From: RGIG3009 sp964390295
GTDB taxonomy: Bacteria > Bacillota > Clostridia > Oscillospirales > Acutalibacteraceae
Reading direction: 5' to 3'
NCBI GenBank assembly: GCA_964390295.1
Contig: CAYMHR010000004.1
Coordinates: 7,253-71,252, forward strand
Length of the DNA stretch: 64,000 nt
The notes beneath the pieces are model-generated. The model searched no databases. It was not told the origin of the DNA and worked only from the letters and a program-made list of their open reading frames with translations. The position numbers and the translations under genes are program-made. Of the stretch, positions 25,648 to 33,897 are shown in pieces (the first letter of the stretch is position 1; each line of letters begins with the position of its first letter).

Positions 25648-26331
25648 ATGACTGATAAAAAGGCGGTCGCCGTGGCCATTGATGGGCCGTCCGGTGCCGG
25701 GAAAAGCACCATTGCCCGCATTTTGGCGGCGGAGCTGGGATTCGTATACGTCGATACCGGTGCGCTGTATCGCACAATCGGCTTGGCAGTGTTGCGCCGC
25801 AATCTGGACCCGAACGACGAGCAACAGGTGGTGGGGCTCTTGCCCGAACTCACCGTTTCGCTGGGGTATGTGGATGGCAGTCAGCGCGTTTTCTTAAACG
25901 GTGAGGACGTCAGCGGTTGTATTCGCTCACCGGAGGTGTCTATGGCGGCCTCCGCGGTGTCGGCGTTGCCGCCGGTGCGCCGGTTCTTGTTCGATTTACA
26001 GCAGGATACGGCGCGCCGTCAGAACGTCATCATGGATGGACGCGACATCGGCACGGTCGTTCTTCCGTTTGCGGAGGTTAAGATTTTTCTGACGGCATCC
26101 GATGAAGATCGCGCGCGACGGCGGTTTGAGGAATTTCAAGCGAAAGGGATTTCGACCAGCTATGAAGCGGTTCTGAAGGATATGAAGGAACGCGATTACA
26201 ACGACTCGCACCGCGCCGCCGCTCCGTTGCGACCGGCCGAGGATGCCGTGCGGATCGATACCACCGGCAATACTTTGGAGCAGTCGGTAGAGCTGCTCAA
26301 GGCTCTGGTTTCAGAACGCTTAAAGGAGTGA
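25648..26331 (+). CDS. cmk: Cytidylate kinase
   Basis: Phosphorylates CMP and dCMP with ATP. 227 residues. The P-loop is in IDGPSGAGKSTIARIL (about 11-26); YVDTGALYRTIGLAV is the NMP-binding motif and MDGRDIGTVVLP the CMP-recognition segment, followed by the LID EDRARRR. Its place upstream of plsC and ispH-rpsA is the standard clostridial order. The stop codon lies inside the ribosome-binding region of plsC. Confidence 0.97.
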   Translation: MTDKKAVAVAIDGPSGAGKSTIARILAAELGFVYVDTGALYRTIGLAVLRRNLDPNDEQQVVGLLPELTVSLGYVDGSQRVFLNGEDVSGCIRSPEVSMAASAVSALPPVRRFLFDLQQDTARRQNVIMDGRDIGTVVLPFAEVKIFLTASDEDRARRRFEEFQAKGISTSYEAVLKDMKERDYNDSHRAAAPLRPAEDAVRIDTTGNTLEQSVELLKALVSERLKE

Positions 26332-26339
26332 CGGGCTGT

Positions 26340-26963
26340 ATGTGGCTTGGAAAAAGTATTCTTTGGCTGTTTGGCCCGCTGGTTCGATTGCTGGTTCGTG
26401 TGAAGGTGATCGGCTACGAAAATCTTCCGCCGGAGGGACAACCGCTGGTGCTGTGCTGTAACCACATTTCCAACTGGGACCCGGTGATGCTGCTGGTCGT
26501 TCAGCGTAAGCGCCCGATTTACTTTATGGCCAAGGCGGAGCTGTTCAAAAATCGGTTGTTCGCTTGGTTTATCGGTAAGCAATTCGGCGCGTTTGCCGTG
26601 CATCGCGGCACCGGCGATACCGGTGCGATTGAAACTGCGAAGCGCATTGTTTCCGAAGGAAAGATCATGGGAATATTCCCGGAGGGCACGCGCTCGCGCG
26701 ACGGCAAGCTGTTGCGTGCCAAATCAGGCGCGGCGCTGATCGTGGCGCAAACCGGCGCGACGGTGCAACCGGTAGCGGTGGTGACACGAGGTCAACACGT
26801 GCGGCTGTTTCAGCGCACTTTGTTGGTTTACGGCAAGCCGTTGACACCGGCAGAACTGCATTTGGATGGTGACACGCCGGATATTCGTTACGCGACGCGC
26901 CGTTTGATGGAGGTCATCGGTGGCTTGATCGAGGAGCACCGCGCGGAGGTGGAACCGCAATGA
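26340..26963 (+). CDS. plsC: 1-acyl-sn-glycerol-3-phosphate acyltransferase
   Basis: Adds the second acyl chain to lysophosphatidate to form phosphatidate, at the inner membrane face. 207 residues from ATG 26340, chosen over GTG 26328 because the latter lies within AAAGGAG. An N-terminal hydrophobic stretch (about 3-22) anchors it. The acyltransferase motifs are NHISNWDPVM (catalytic His and Asp; N-H-x4-D), the FPEGTRSRDG block and a later VQPVAVVTRG. It overlaps ispH by 4 bp. Confidence 0.93.
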   Translation: MWLGKSILWLFGPLVRLLVRVKVIGYENLPPEGQPLVLCCNHISNWDPVMLLVVQRKRPIYFMAKAELFKNRLFAWFIGKQFGAFAVHRGTGDTGAIETAKRIVSEGKIMGIFPEGTRSRDGKLLRAKSGAALIVAQTGATVQPVAVVTRGQHVRLFQRTLLVYGKPLTPAELHLDGDTPDIRYATRRLMEVIGGLIEEHRAEVEPQ

Positions 26964-28996
26964 CGATTCGCGTGGCGGAGTCGGCCGGCTTTTGCTTTGG
27001 CGTTAAGCGTGCGGTTGACGCGGTGTACGATCTGCTGGATCACGGAAAGCAGGTTTGCACGCTGGGCCCGATCATTCATAATCCCCAAATGGTGGAATCG
27101 TTATCGCAACGCGGCGTTCGTATCGTTTCCGACCCTACCGAGGTTCCGTCCGGGTCCACGTTGGTGATTCGGTCACACGGTGTCCCGGAGAACGTTTATC
27201 GTCTGTTGCAGGAGAGCAATGTGCCTTATCACGACGCTACGTGCCCGTTTGTCGCTAAAATACACCGCATCGTGGCGGAAGCGTCCGAGGCCGGACAGGT
27301 TGTGCTGATTGCCGGGGATGCCGCTCATCCCGAAGTGATGGGCATTCGCGGCCATTGTCACGGCACGTCCTACGTGTTTTCTTCGGAAGCGGAATTGGAA
27401 AAATTGATCGAGGAACAGCGCATTGCTCGCGATTTTCCGGTGATTTTGGTGGCACAAACCACCTTCCAAACAGATATTTGGAAAAAAAGTTACGAAATTG
27501 CAAAAAAACACTATACAAATCTTCGAATCTTTGATACAATATGTAGCGCAACCGCTTGTCGACAAGCAGAAGCGGTTGCCCTGTCACAGCAAAGTGATGT
27601 GATGGTGATTGTCGGTGGACGCCAAAGCTCCAACACCGCCAAGCTTCGCGACGTTTGCCAGCCCTTTTGCCGCACGATTTTGATCGAAACGGCAGACGAG
27701 CTGACGGCAGAGCAGCTGGCCGGTGCACAGACCGTCGGATTGACGGCAGGAGCTTCTACGCCGGCCGATATTATAAAGGAGGTACTTTCAACCATGTCCG
27801 AGATCGTAAACAACAGCGAAGTCCAAGAAAATGAGGTGGCTGTCGCCGCCGAGCCTGTCAAGTCTTTTGATGAAATGAGTTTTGAGGAGGCGCTAGAGGC
27901 TTCTCTTCAAAGTTTAACTACAGATGAAAGAGTGCACGGCATTGTTATTGGCATTGCTCCCAACGAAGTCCAGGTCGAAGTGATCGGCCGCAAGCAGACC
28001 GGTTACATTCCGGTGGATGAGCTTTCCGCCGAGGGTGCAGACCCGGCTTCTTTGGTGAAGATCGGTGATGAGCTGGAGCTGCTTATCATGCGTACCAATG
28101 ACCAGGAAGGCACCATCATGCTGTCCAAAAAGCGCGTCGATGCCAAGAAAGGCTGGGATACCATCGTGGCCGCCGGCGAAAGCGGCGAGGTCCTGACCGG
28201 TGTCGTTACCGACGTGATCAAGGGCGGTATGCTGGTTGTGTCGCACGGCGTTAAGGTGTTCGTTCCCGCTTCGCACGCGTCGCTGAACCGTATGGAGGAT
28301 TTGACTCCTCTGCTGAAGACCGAGGTGCGCTTCAAGGTGCTGGAAACCAACCAGGCACGTCGTCGTGCGGTCGGTTCCGTTCGCAGTGTGGCTCGTGCCG
28401 AGCGTAAAGAGAAGGAAGCCGCTTTCTTCGAGCAGGCCGAAGTCGGTCAGAAGTATACCGGCACGGTGCGCTCGCTGACCTCTTACGGTGCTTTCGTTGA
28501 CCTGGGTGGCGTTGACGGCATGATTCACGTGTCCGAGCTGTCCTGGAAGCGCATCAAGCATCCCTCCGAGGTCGTCAACGTTGGCGACGTCGTCGAGGTG
28601 TACATCCGCGATTTGGACGTGGAAAAGCGCAAGATTTCGCTGGGTTATCGCCGCGCCGAGGACAATCCGTTCGTCGTCTTTACCGGAAAGTATGCCGAGG
28701 GTGACGTCGTTACCGCGAAAATCGTGGGCATGACTACCTTTGGCGCGTTTGCTCAGATCATGCCCGGCGTGGACGGCTTGATCCACATTTCTCAAATTGC
28801 CAACCGCCGCATCGAAAAGCCTCAGGACGTCCTGAAGGTGGGCGAAGAGGTTCAGGTGAAAATCACCGGCATCGACGTGGAAAACAAGCGTATCAGCCTG
28901 TCGATCCGTGCGTTGCTGGCCGACGAGCCGGTCGAAGAAGCGACTGCTTCCGCTGAAGAAGCTGTTGAAGAAGCCGTTGCCGAGGACGCAGAATAA
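26960..28996 (+). CDS. ispH-rpsA: IspH (LytB) - ribosomal protein S1 fusion
   Basis: 678-residue fusion typical of Clostridia. Residues 1 to about 278 are 4-hydroxy-3-methylbut-2-enyl diphosphate reductase of the MEP pathway, with iron-sulfur cysteines in SAGFCFGVKRAV, DATCPFV and ICSATACRQ. Residues about 279-678 carry four S1 OB folds, recognisable from VVTDVIKGGMLV, GTVRSLTSYGAFVDLGG and MTTFGAFAQIMPGVDGLIHIS; the acidic C-terminus ends EEAVEEAVAEDAE. The codon choice shifts to a more highly expressed style after the junction. A strong ribosome site and in-frame ATG (27794) at the junction could give S1 alone. Confidence 0.96.
   Translation: MTIRVAESAGFCFGVKRAVDAVYDLLDHGKQVCTLGPIIHNPQMVESLSQRGVRIVSDPTEVPSGSTLVIRSHGVPENVYRLLQESNVPYHDATCPFVAKIHRIVAEASEAGQVVLIAGDAAHPEVMGIRGHCHGTSYVFSSEAELEKLIEEQRIARDFPVILVAQTTFQTDIWKKSYEIAKKHYTNLRIFDTICSATACRQAEAVALSQQSDVMVIVGGRQSSNTAKLRDVCQPFCRTILIETADELTAEQLAGAQTVGLTAGASTPADIIKEVLSTMSEIVNNSEVQENEVAVAAEPVKSFDEMSFEEALEASLQSLTTDERVHGIVIGIAPNEVQVEVIGRKQTGYIPVDELSAEGADPASLVKIGDELELLIMRTNDQEGTIMLSKKRVDAKKGWDTIVAAGESGEVLTGVVTDVIKGGMLVVSHGVKVFVPASHASLNRMEDLTPLLKTEVRFKVLETNQARRRAVGSVRSVARAERKEKEAAFFEQAEVGQKYTGTVRSLTSYGAFVDLGGVDGMIHVSELSWKRIKHPSEVVNVGDVVEVYIRDLDVEKRKISLGYRRAEDNPFVVFTGKYAEGDVVTAKIVGMTTFGAFAQIMPGVDGLIHISQIANRRIEKPQDVLKVGEEVQVKITGIDVENKRISLSIRALLADEPVEEATASAEEAVEEAVAEDAE
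27775..27796 (+). promoter_or_regulatory. Internal ribosome-binding site and ATG at the IspH/S1 junction
   Basis: AAAGGAGGT (27775-27783) is a near-perfect Shine-Dalgarno, 10 bases before ATG 27794, which is codon 279 in frame with the fusion. Initiation here would produce a free S1 of about 400 residues. Confidence 0.65.
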
Positions 28997-29053
28997 GAAC
29001 GTATCGCAGGGAAACGGGTGACCGTTTCCCTGTACTTTTCAGGAGGGAAAATG

Positions 29054-29503
29054 ATGATTGCGATTGCTTGTGATCACGCCGGTCCGGCGTTGAAGGAAGA
29101 AATCAAAGCCATGCTGACGGAGATGGGGGAAACGGTTAAGGATTTCGGTACCAACACCGGAGACAGCGTGGATTATCCCGTCTATGCCGCGCGTGCCGCC
29201 CGTACCGTGGCATCGGGTGAGTGCGAAAAGGGAATTGTGATTTGCGGTACCGGTATTGGTATCAGCATGGCAGCGAACAAGGTGAAGGGCGTGCGCTGTG
29301 CGCTGTGCAGTGAGCCGCTGTCCGCCAAGTTGACCCGTATGCACAACGATGCCAATATGGTGGCTGTTGGTGCCCGTGTGACCGGTCCGGAGCTGGCCAA
29401 GGAGATCGTCCGCGTGTTTTTAACAACACCGTTTGAGGGCGGTCGTCATCAGCGCCGCGTTGATATGCTGACTGCTTTGGAAAACGGACAGGAGCTGGAG
29501 TGA
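29054..29503 (+). CDS. rpiB: Ribose-5-phosphate isomerase B
   Basis: Interconverts ribose 5-phosphate and ribulose 5-phosphate in the pentose phosphate pathway. 149 residues from ATG 29054 (AGGAGG at spacing 7; an ATG at 29051 is also possible). Motifs: IACDHAG at the N-terminus, DYPVYA, the catalytic Cys in GIVICGTGIGISMAANK and HNDANMVAVGAR. The adjacent RpiR-type regulator at the operon head is worth noting, as RpiR was named after control of ribose isomerase genes. Confidence 0.94.
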   Translation: MIAIACDHAGPALKEEIKAMLTEMGETVKDFGTNTGDSVDYPVYAARAARTVASGECEKGIVICGTGIGISMAANKVKGVRCALCSEPLSAKLTRMHNDANMVAVGARVTGPELAKEIVRVFLTTPFEGGRHQRRVDMLTALENGQELE

Positions 29504-29504
29504 T

Positions 29505-30158
29505 ATGTCACAACAAACCGAACGGATCGCTGCCGTAGCCGAGGCGTTGCGCCGCAATAACGTGGATGCTTTTTGCCTGGAACGCGCCGACGAAGTGGTT
29601 CCGCTGATCCAAACGTTGATCCGGCCGGGAGACGTTGTCGCCATCGGTGGGTCGCGTTCACTGGAGGAATGTGACGTTTTGCCGTTGTTGCGAAGCGGCG
29701 AATATCGGTTTCTGGACCGCAATCAGCCGGGCATTTCTCCGGAGCAGATACGGGAAATCTTTCTGCAAAGCTTTAGTGCCGACGTGTATTTGTGTTCTGC
29801 CAATGCCGTTACCGAGCTTGGTGAGATTTATTGCGTAGACGGCAACGGAAACCGCATCGCGGCTCTGTGCTACGGCCCCGATTCGGTCATCATGGTGGTC
29901 GGCTGTAATAAGCTGGTCTCCGATTTGGAGGAGGCACAGCGTCGCGTGAAAACGGTCGCTGCACCGTTGAATGCACAGCGCTTGCAGCGAGCCACGCCGT
30001 GCGCGGCTACCGGAACCTGTTTCGGCACCGATCAGCGTTTTTGCTCCGACGGCTGTGCTGCCGGGGAGCGGATTTGCTGTTCATACTTAACGTTGGGGTA
30101 TCAACGGACGCCGGGACGAATCAAAGTGATCCTGGTTGCAGAGCCGCTCGGATTTTGA
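29505..30158 (+). CDS. LUD-domain protein (LutC/YkgG-like, DUF162)
   Basis: 217 residues of the lactate-utilisation-domain family, related to LutC and to the C-terminal part of LutB. Motifs: PGDVVAIGGSRSLEE, YLCSANAVTELGEI, and PDSVIMVVGCNKLV. A cysteine group near the C-terminus (TPCAATGTC, FCSDGC, RICC) could coordinate iron-sulfur or another metal. No lutA or lutB gene is present, so lactate oxidation cannot be inferred. It follows rpiB by one base and closes the operon, before a strong terminator. Confidence 0.85.
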   Translation: MSQQTERIAAVAEALRRNNVDAFCLERADEVVPLIQTLIRPGDVVAIGGSRSLEECDVLPLLRSGEYRFLDRNQPGISPEQIREIFLQSFSADVYLCSANAVTELGEIYCVDGNGNRIAALCYGPDSVIMVVGCNKLVSDLEEAQRRVKTVAAPLNAQRLQRATPCAATGTCFGTDQRFCSDGCAAGERICCSYLTLGYQRTPGRIKVILVAEPLGF

Positions 30159-30163
30159 AAATA

Positions 30164-30209
30164 AAAAAACGCCGACGTCGTGTTTGTCATAACGACGTCG
30201 GCGTTTTTT
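30164..30209 (+). terminator. Strong terminator after the LUD gene
   Basis: 18-bp stem AAAAAACGCCGACGTCGT / ACGACGTCGGCGTTTTTT with a 10-base loop. Confidence 0.92.
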
Positions 30210-30305
30210 CGTTTTGGAAAACCTTTCTCGTTTAGTTCGTTCGGAACCACTCATACTAGATATAGTGGTTTCTCTGAAAAAAATACTCGATTTTTTAGAA
30301 AATGT

Positions 30306-30333
30306 TTGATTTTTCTGAAATATGTGATATACT
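30306..30333 (+). promoter_or_regulatory. Promoter of murA
   Basis: TTGATT (30306-30311), 16-bp spacer, extended -10 TGATATACT (TATACT 30328-30333). The leader of about 85 bases contains no recognised riboswitch. Confidence 0.7.
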
Positions 30334-30423
30334 GAAATACGGAAAGCGTTAGGGGGCTTTTGCACCCTTTTACATGACCATCCTACACAGCAGAGACCAT
30401 CAAGCTTGCGGGGAGTGGGTATT

Positions 30424-31710
30424 TTGGAAAAATACATTATCAGCGGCGGTCATCGTCTGACAGGCACTGTCGACATCAGCGGCGCTAAGAATGCCGTTGT
30501 GGCTATTTTGCCGGCGACGGTTTTGGCAAACGGCGTGTGCCGGCTGGAAAATATACCGTGTATTGCCGACGTGGAAACGGCACTGGAAATTTTGGATGCC
30601 TTGGGGGCGCAGGTGCGTCGTCTGGATCGTCACACCGTGGAAATCGATTCGCGTACCATCGTTTCGCAAACCGTGCCTCACGATTTGGCGAAAAAAATGC
30701 GTGCATCGTATTACTTCATCGGGGCACTGCTCGGTCGTTTCGGCAGGGCCAGTGTTCCCATGCCGGGCGGTTGCTATTTCGGCGTTCGCCCGATCGATCA
30801 GCATCTCAAGGGCTTTACCTCGTTAGGTGCCCAAGTGTTGCCTATGGAAAACGGCATGATCTCTGCTCGCGTGGACAAGCTGGTCGGCAATTCGGTGTAT
30901 CTGGACATGGTGTCTGTTGGTGCCACCGTGAACATTATGCTGGCGGCCGTGCGCGCAGACGGCGTTACCGTGATTGAAAATGCCGCCAAGGAGCCGCATA
31001 TCGTCGATTTGGCGAACTTCCTGAACTCCATGGGTGCCGATGTTCGCGGTGCCGGTACCGACGTGATTAAGGTGCGGGGCGTACCGCGTCTGTATGGTAC
31101 GACGTACTCCATCATTCCCGACCAAATTGAAGCCGGCACGTACATGGCGGCCGCAGTGGCGACGGGCGGTGACGTGATCGTTCGCAACGTGATCCCCAAG
31201 CACTTGGAATCCATCACGGCCAAGCTTCAGGAAATGGGTGCGGATATTGAAGAATTTGACGAAGAAATTCGCGTTTCGGCTTCGGGAAAAATGAGCCATT
31301 GCAACGTGAAAACGATGCCGCATCCCGGCTTCCCGACCGATATGCAGCCGAAAATTGCCGTGTTGCTTTCCATGGCGGAGGGTACCAGCATTATTAACGA
31401 GGGCGTTTGGGAAAATCGCTTCCGTTACGTGGATGAGCTGCGGCGTATGGGTGCCGATATTCAGGTGGACGGCAAGCTGGCGGTTATTCAGGGCGTTCCT
31501 GCTTTAACGGCGGCTCCTGTCAAGGCAATGGACTTGCGCGCCGGTGCCGCCATGGTGATTGCGGCTATGGCCGCCAAGGGCGTCACGGAAATTGAGGACA
31601 TCCAATATATCGAGCGCGGCTACGAGGATTTGGTGGAAAAATTGCGCGGCTTGGGCGCGGATATTCAGCGCGTTACCGTGGAGGATTCAGCTTTCCAGTC
31701 GGCACAATAA
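30424..31710 (+). CDS. murA: UDP-N-acetylglucosamine 1-carboxyvinyltransferase
   Basis: First committed step of peptidoglycan precursor synthesis: transfers enolpyruvate from PEP to UDP-GlcNAc; target of fosfomycin. 428 residues from a TTG start at 30424, chosen because GGGGAG lies upstream and the protein then begins EKYIISGGHRLTG as in homologues. Lys22-Asn23 bind substrate, catalytic Cys117 is in MPGGCYFGVRPID (so fosfomycin-sensitive type), and the end of the domain has EDIQYIERGYEDL. It is the first gene after a terminator/promoter boundary. Confidence 0.96.
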   Translation: MEKYIISGGHRLTGTVDISGAKNAVVAILPATVLANGVCRLENIPCIADVETALEILDALGAQVRRLDRHTVEIDSRTIVSQTVPHDLAKKMRASYYFIGALLGRFGRASVPMPGGCYFGVRPIDQHLKGFTSLGAQVLPMENGMISARVDKLVGNSVYLDMVSVGATVNIMLAAVRADGVTVIENAAKEPHIVDLANFLNSMGADVRGAGTDVIKVRGVPRLYGTTYSIIPDQIEAGTYMAAAVATGGDVIVRNVIPKHLESITAKLQEMGADIEEFDEEIRVSASGKMSHCNVKTMPHPGFPTDMQPKIAVLLSMAEGTSIINEGVWENRFRYVDELRRMGADIQVDGKLAVIQGVPALTAAPVKAMDLRAGAAMVIAAMAAKGVTEIEDIQYIERGYEDLVEKLRGLGADIQRVTVEDSAFQSAQ

Positions 31711-31720
31711 CAGGCGTTAG

Positions 31721-31753
31721 CGGCGCACACCGGCCGGTGTGCGCCGTTTTTTT
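31721..31753 (+). terminator. Terminator between murA and the MBL hydrolase
   Basis: A 26-bp perfect palindrome (31721-31746, CGGCGCACACC arms) followed by T7. The ribosome site of the next gene begins 2 bases after the T-run, so some read-through is likely. Confidence 0.85.
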
Positions 31754-31768
31754 AGAAAGGAACCGAGC

Positions 31769-32557
31769 ATGGCACGTTTTTGCCCGTTGTTCAGCGGAAG
31801 CAGTGGAAACTGTATATATGTAGGCAATTCGACCGAAGGCTTGTTGGTGGATGCCGGTGTGAGCGCTCGGCGCATGGAGCGTGCGTTATGGGAACACGAG
31901 ATTGATCCCGGCACGATCCGCGCGGTACTGGTGACGCACGAGCACGCCGATCATATTACCGGGTTGCGTGTGTTTACCAAAAAATACCGGATTCCGGTGT
32001 ATGCTACGCCGGGCACCTGCGCCGCCTTGCGAGAAAAAAACGCTTTGGAAGCGAGTACGTTGTGCTTGCCGTTGGATAAGCCTTTGGAGCTTGGTGGTTT
32101 TACCGTTACGGCGTTTCCTACGTCGCACGATTGTCGGGAAAGCTGTGGGTATCGAATCACCTTGCCGGATGAGCGCTGTGTGGGAATTGCCACCGATATG
32201 GGGATTATGACGGAAACGGTGCGAAAGCATTTGCAGGGCTGTGATTTAATCCATATCGAATCCAATCACGACGTACGAATGTTGGAAAACGGGCCATATC
32301 CTTATCCGCTCAAGCGGCGCATTTTGTCTTCTGCCGGACATTTGTCCAATGCGGCGTGTGCGCGGGAGCTTCCGGAGCTGGTCCGTCGGGGAACGACGCG
32401 CATTTTTCTGGGTCATATCAGCCGCGAAAACAATTTGCCGGAGCTGGCGTATACGACGGCACAGAGCGAGCTGGCGGCATGTGGCTTTGTGGAAAACAGA
32501 GATTACGTGTTGTGCGTTGCTGAGCCGGAATGTCATCGACCGTATACGGTGTTTTAA
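31769..32557 (+). CDS. MBL-fold metallohydrolase, WalJ/YycJ-like
   Basis: Metallo-beta-lactamase-fold hydrolase, 262 residues from ATG 31769 (AGAAAGGA upstream). Metal-binding motif THEHADHITGL is at about 64-74, with TSHDCRESCGY, ATDMG and HLSN further on; the C-terminal FLGHISRENN is typical of the YycJ branch. In Bacillus, WalJ is linked to the essential WalKR two-component system and DNA replication/cell division coordination, but here no walKR neighbours exist. rlmH lies directly downstream, as it commonly does next to walJ. Confidence 0.87.
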   Translation: MARFCPLFSGSSGNCIYVGNSTEGLLVDAGVSARRMERALWEHEIDPGTIRAVLVTHEHADHITGLRVFTKKYRIPVYATPGTCAALREKNALEASTLCLPLDKPLELGGFTVTAFPTSHDCRESCGYRITLPDERCVGIATDMGIMTETVRKHLQGCDLIHIESNHDVRMLENGPYPYPLKRRILSSAGHLSNAACARELPELVRRGTTRIFLGHISRENNLPELAYTTAQSELAACGFVENRDYVLCVAEPECHRPYTVF

Positions 32558-32569
32558 GGAGTCAAAGCG

Positions 32570-33052
32570 ATGCTGACTGTAACGATTGCTTGTGTGGGCA
32601 AGCTGAAGGAGTCGTATTGGCGTGAGGCTTGTGCCGAATATCAGAAGCGTCTGTCCGCCTTTTGTAAATTGCAGATTATCGAGGTGGCGGAGGAACGCTT
32701 GCCGGACGAGCCGTCCGCGGCGCAAATCACTGCGACGATTCAGGAAGAAGGGCGACGGCTCCTATCCCGTATTCCCGACGGTGCCGTGAAAATTGCCTTG
32801 TGCATCGAGGGAAAGGAAATGCCTTCGGAGTCGTTGGCGCATTGCCTGTCGCAATGGGCGGTAGAGGGCGTGAGCCACGTCGCCTTTGTGATTGGTGGGT
32901 CCTACGGTTTATCGGATGCCGTCAAGCGCGAGGCACGATTGCGGTTGTCCTTTTCACCGATGACCTTTCCGCATCAGTTGGCGCGGATTTTGACGTTGGA
33001 GCAGGTCTATCGGGCGTTTCACATTGCTTCCGGGGGAAAATATCATAAATAA
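32570..33052 (+). CDS. rlmH: 23S rRNA (pseudouridine1915-N3)-methyltransferase
   Basis: SPOUT-class, SAM-dependent methyltransferase acting on the mature 70S ribosome. 160 residues, the family size. The knot motifs are VAFVIGGSYGLSDAVK, LSFSPMTFPHQLARI and the C-terminal EQVYRAFHIASGGKYHK, which is nearly invariant in the family. It is 12 bp downstream of the WalJ-like gene. Confidence 0.97.
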   Translation: MLTVTIACVGKLKESYWREACAEYQKRLSAFCKLQIIEVAEERLPDEPSAAQITATIQEEGRRLLSRIPDGAVKIALCIEGKEMPSESLAHCLSQWAVEGVSHVAFVIGGSYGLSDAVKREARLRLSFSPMTFPHQLARILTLEQVYRAFHIASGGKYHK

Positions 33053-33135
33053 GTTTCTTTTCGTTCATAGCACGTTCATGCTTCTACGGTATACTGAAAC
33101 CGTCGAATACGGAAAGAAAAAGTGAGGAACTTACT

Positions 33136-33579
33136 ATGAATGTAGCATATTTTTTAACGCCGCGCAGTGAGGTTGGTTGCGTTTGCGACGACTATACGTT
33201 GCGCCAGGGATTGGAAAAGTTGCGGCGTTCTGGCTATACGGCACTGCCGGTGGTTACGCGGGAAAACAAATATATCGGCACCGTGAGCGAGGGAGACTTT
33301 CTTTGGTATCTGGTGAACGACGGAGAACTGACGACGACGTCGATGCGTTCGCTGGAGCGTGTGACCGTGCGTGACGTGCTTCGTTTCGACCGTAATCCGC
33401 CCGTGCGGATTACCGCCGATATTCACGAGCTGGTTGGTCGGGCCATGAATCAAAATTTTATCCCGGTCGTGGATGATCTCGGTTCGTTTATCGGCATTGT
33501 TACACGAAAGGATATTATTAAGCATTTTGCCGGAGAGACTGCCGGGGAGCCTTCGGCGTGTGAGGATCGGGTGTCATAA
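33136..33579 (+). CDS. CBS-domain protein
   Basis: 147 residues with two CBS motifs (about 15-65 and 75-135; LPVVTRENKYIGTVSEGDFLW and FIPVVDDLGSFIGIVTRKDI), which usually bind adenosine nucleotides. There is no catalytic domain. A short upstream stretch has TATACT (33090-33095) but no clear -35. It resembles CcpN/YkuL-like stand-alone CBS proteins (YkuL is a c-di-AMP-binding paralog group). Effector and target are unknown. Confidence 0.85.
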   Translation: MNVAYFLTPRSEVGCVCDDYTLRQGLEKLRRSGYTALPVVTRENKYIGTVSEGDFLWYLVNDGELTTTSMRSLERVTVRDVLRFDRNPPVRITADIHELVGRAMNQNFIPVVDDLGSFIGIVTRKDIIKHFAGETAGEPSACEDRVS

Positions 33580-33597
33580 CCAACGGGAGGGGTATTT

Positions 33598-33897
33598 ATG
33601 GGACGAAATCGCGTAAAAATGACGATTGCCGGAACGGAATATACCGTGGTTTCCGAGGAACCGGCGTTGTATATGTTGCAGGTGGGGTGCGACTTGGATG
33701 CCGACCTGCGTGAAATGATGAAAAATAATCCCAGCATGACGGTGGCGACGGCGGCTGTGCTAACGGCCATCAACGATCGCGATCGTTTGAATAAGGCGGA
33801 GGAAACGTCGGATCACCTCCGCGATCAGTTACGCGAATATTTGGAAGAAAACAAAGCGTTGCGCGCCGAATTGGAGCGGTTGCGTCATCGTGGGTAA
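33598..33897 (+). CDS. zapA: Cell division protein ZapA
   Basis: FtsZ-associated protein that bundles FtsZ protofilaments at midcell. 99 residues: an N-terminal globular part (about 1-50, with MTIAGTEYTVVSEEP) and a C-terminal coiled coil (about 60-97, with ETSDHLRDQLREYLEENKAL). Its stop overlaps the U32 peptidase GTG start, an arrangement common in Clostridia, so both are made from one message. Confidence 0.9.
   Translation: MGRNRVKMTIAGTEYTVVSEEPALYMLQVGCDLDADLREMMKNNPSMTVATAAVLTAINDRDRLNKAEETSDHLRDQLREYLEENKALRAELERLRHRG

Noticed and set aside
27914..28795. Long minus-strand frame opposite ribosomal protein S1
   Set aside because: Shadow frame of a highly biased coding sequence; no independent evidence.
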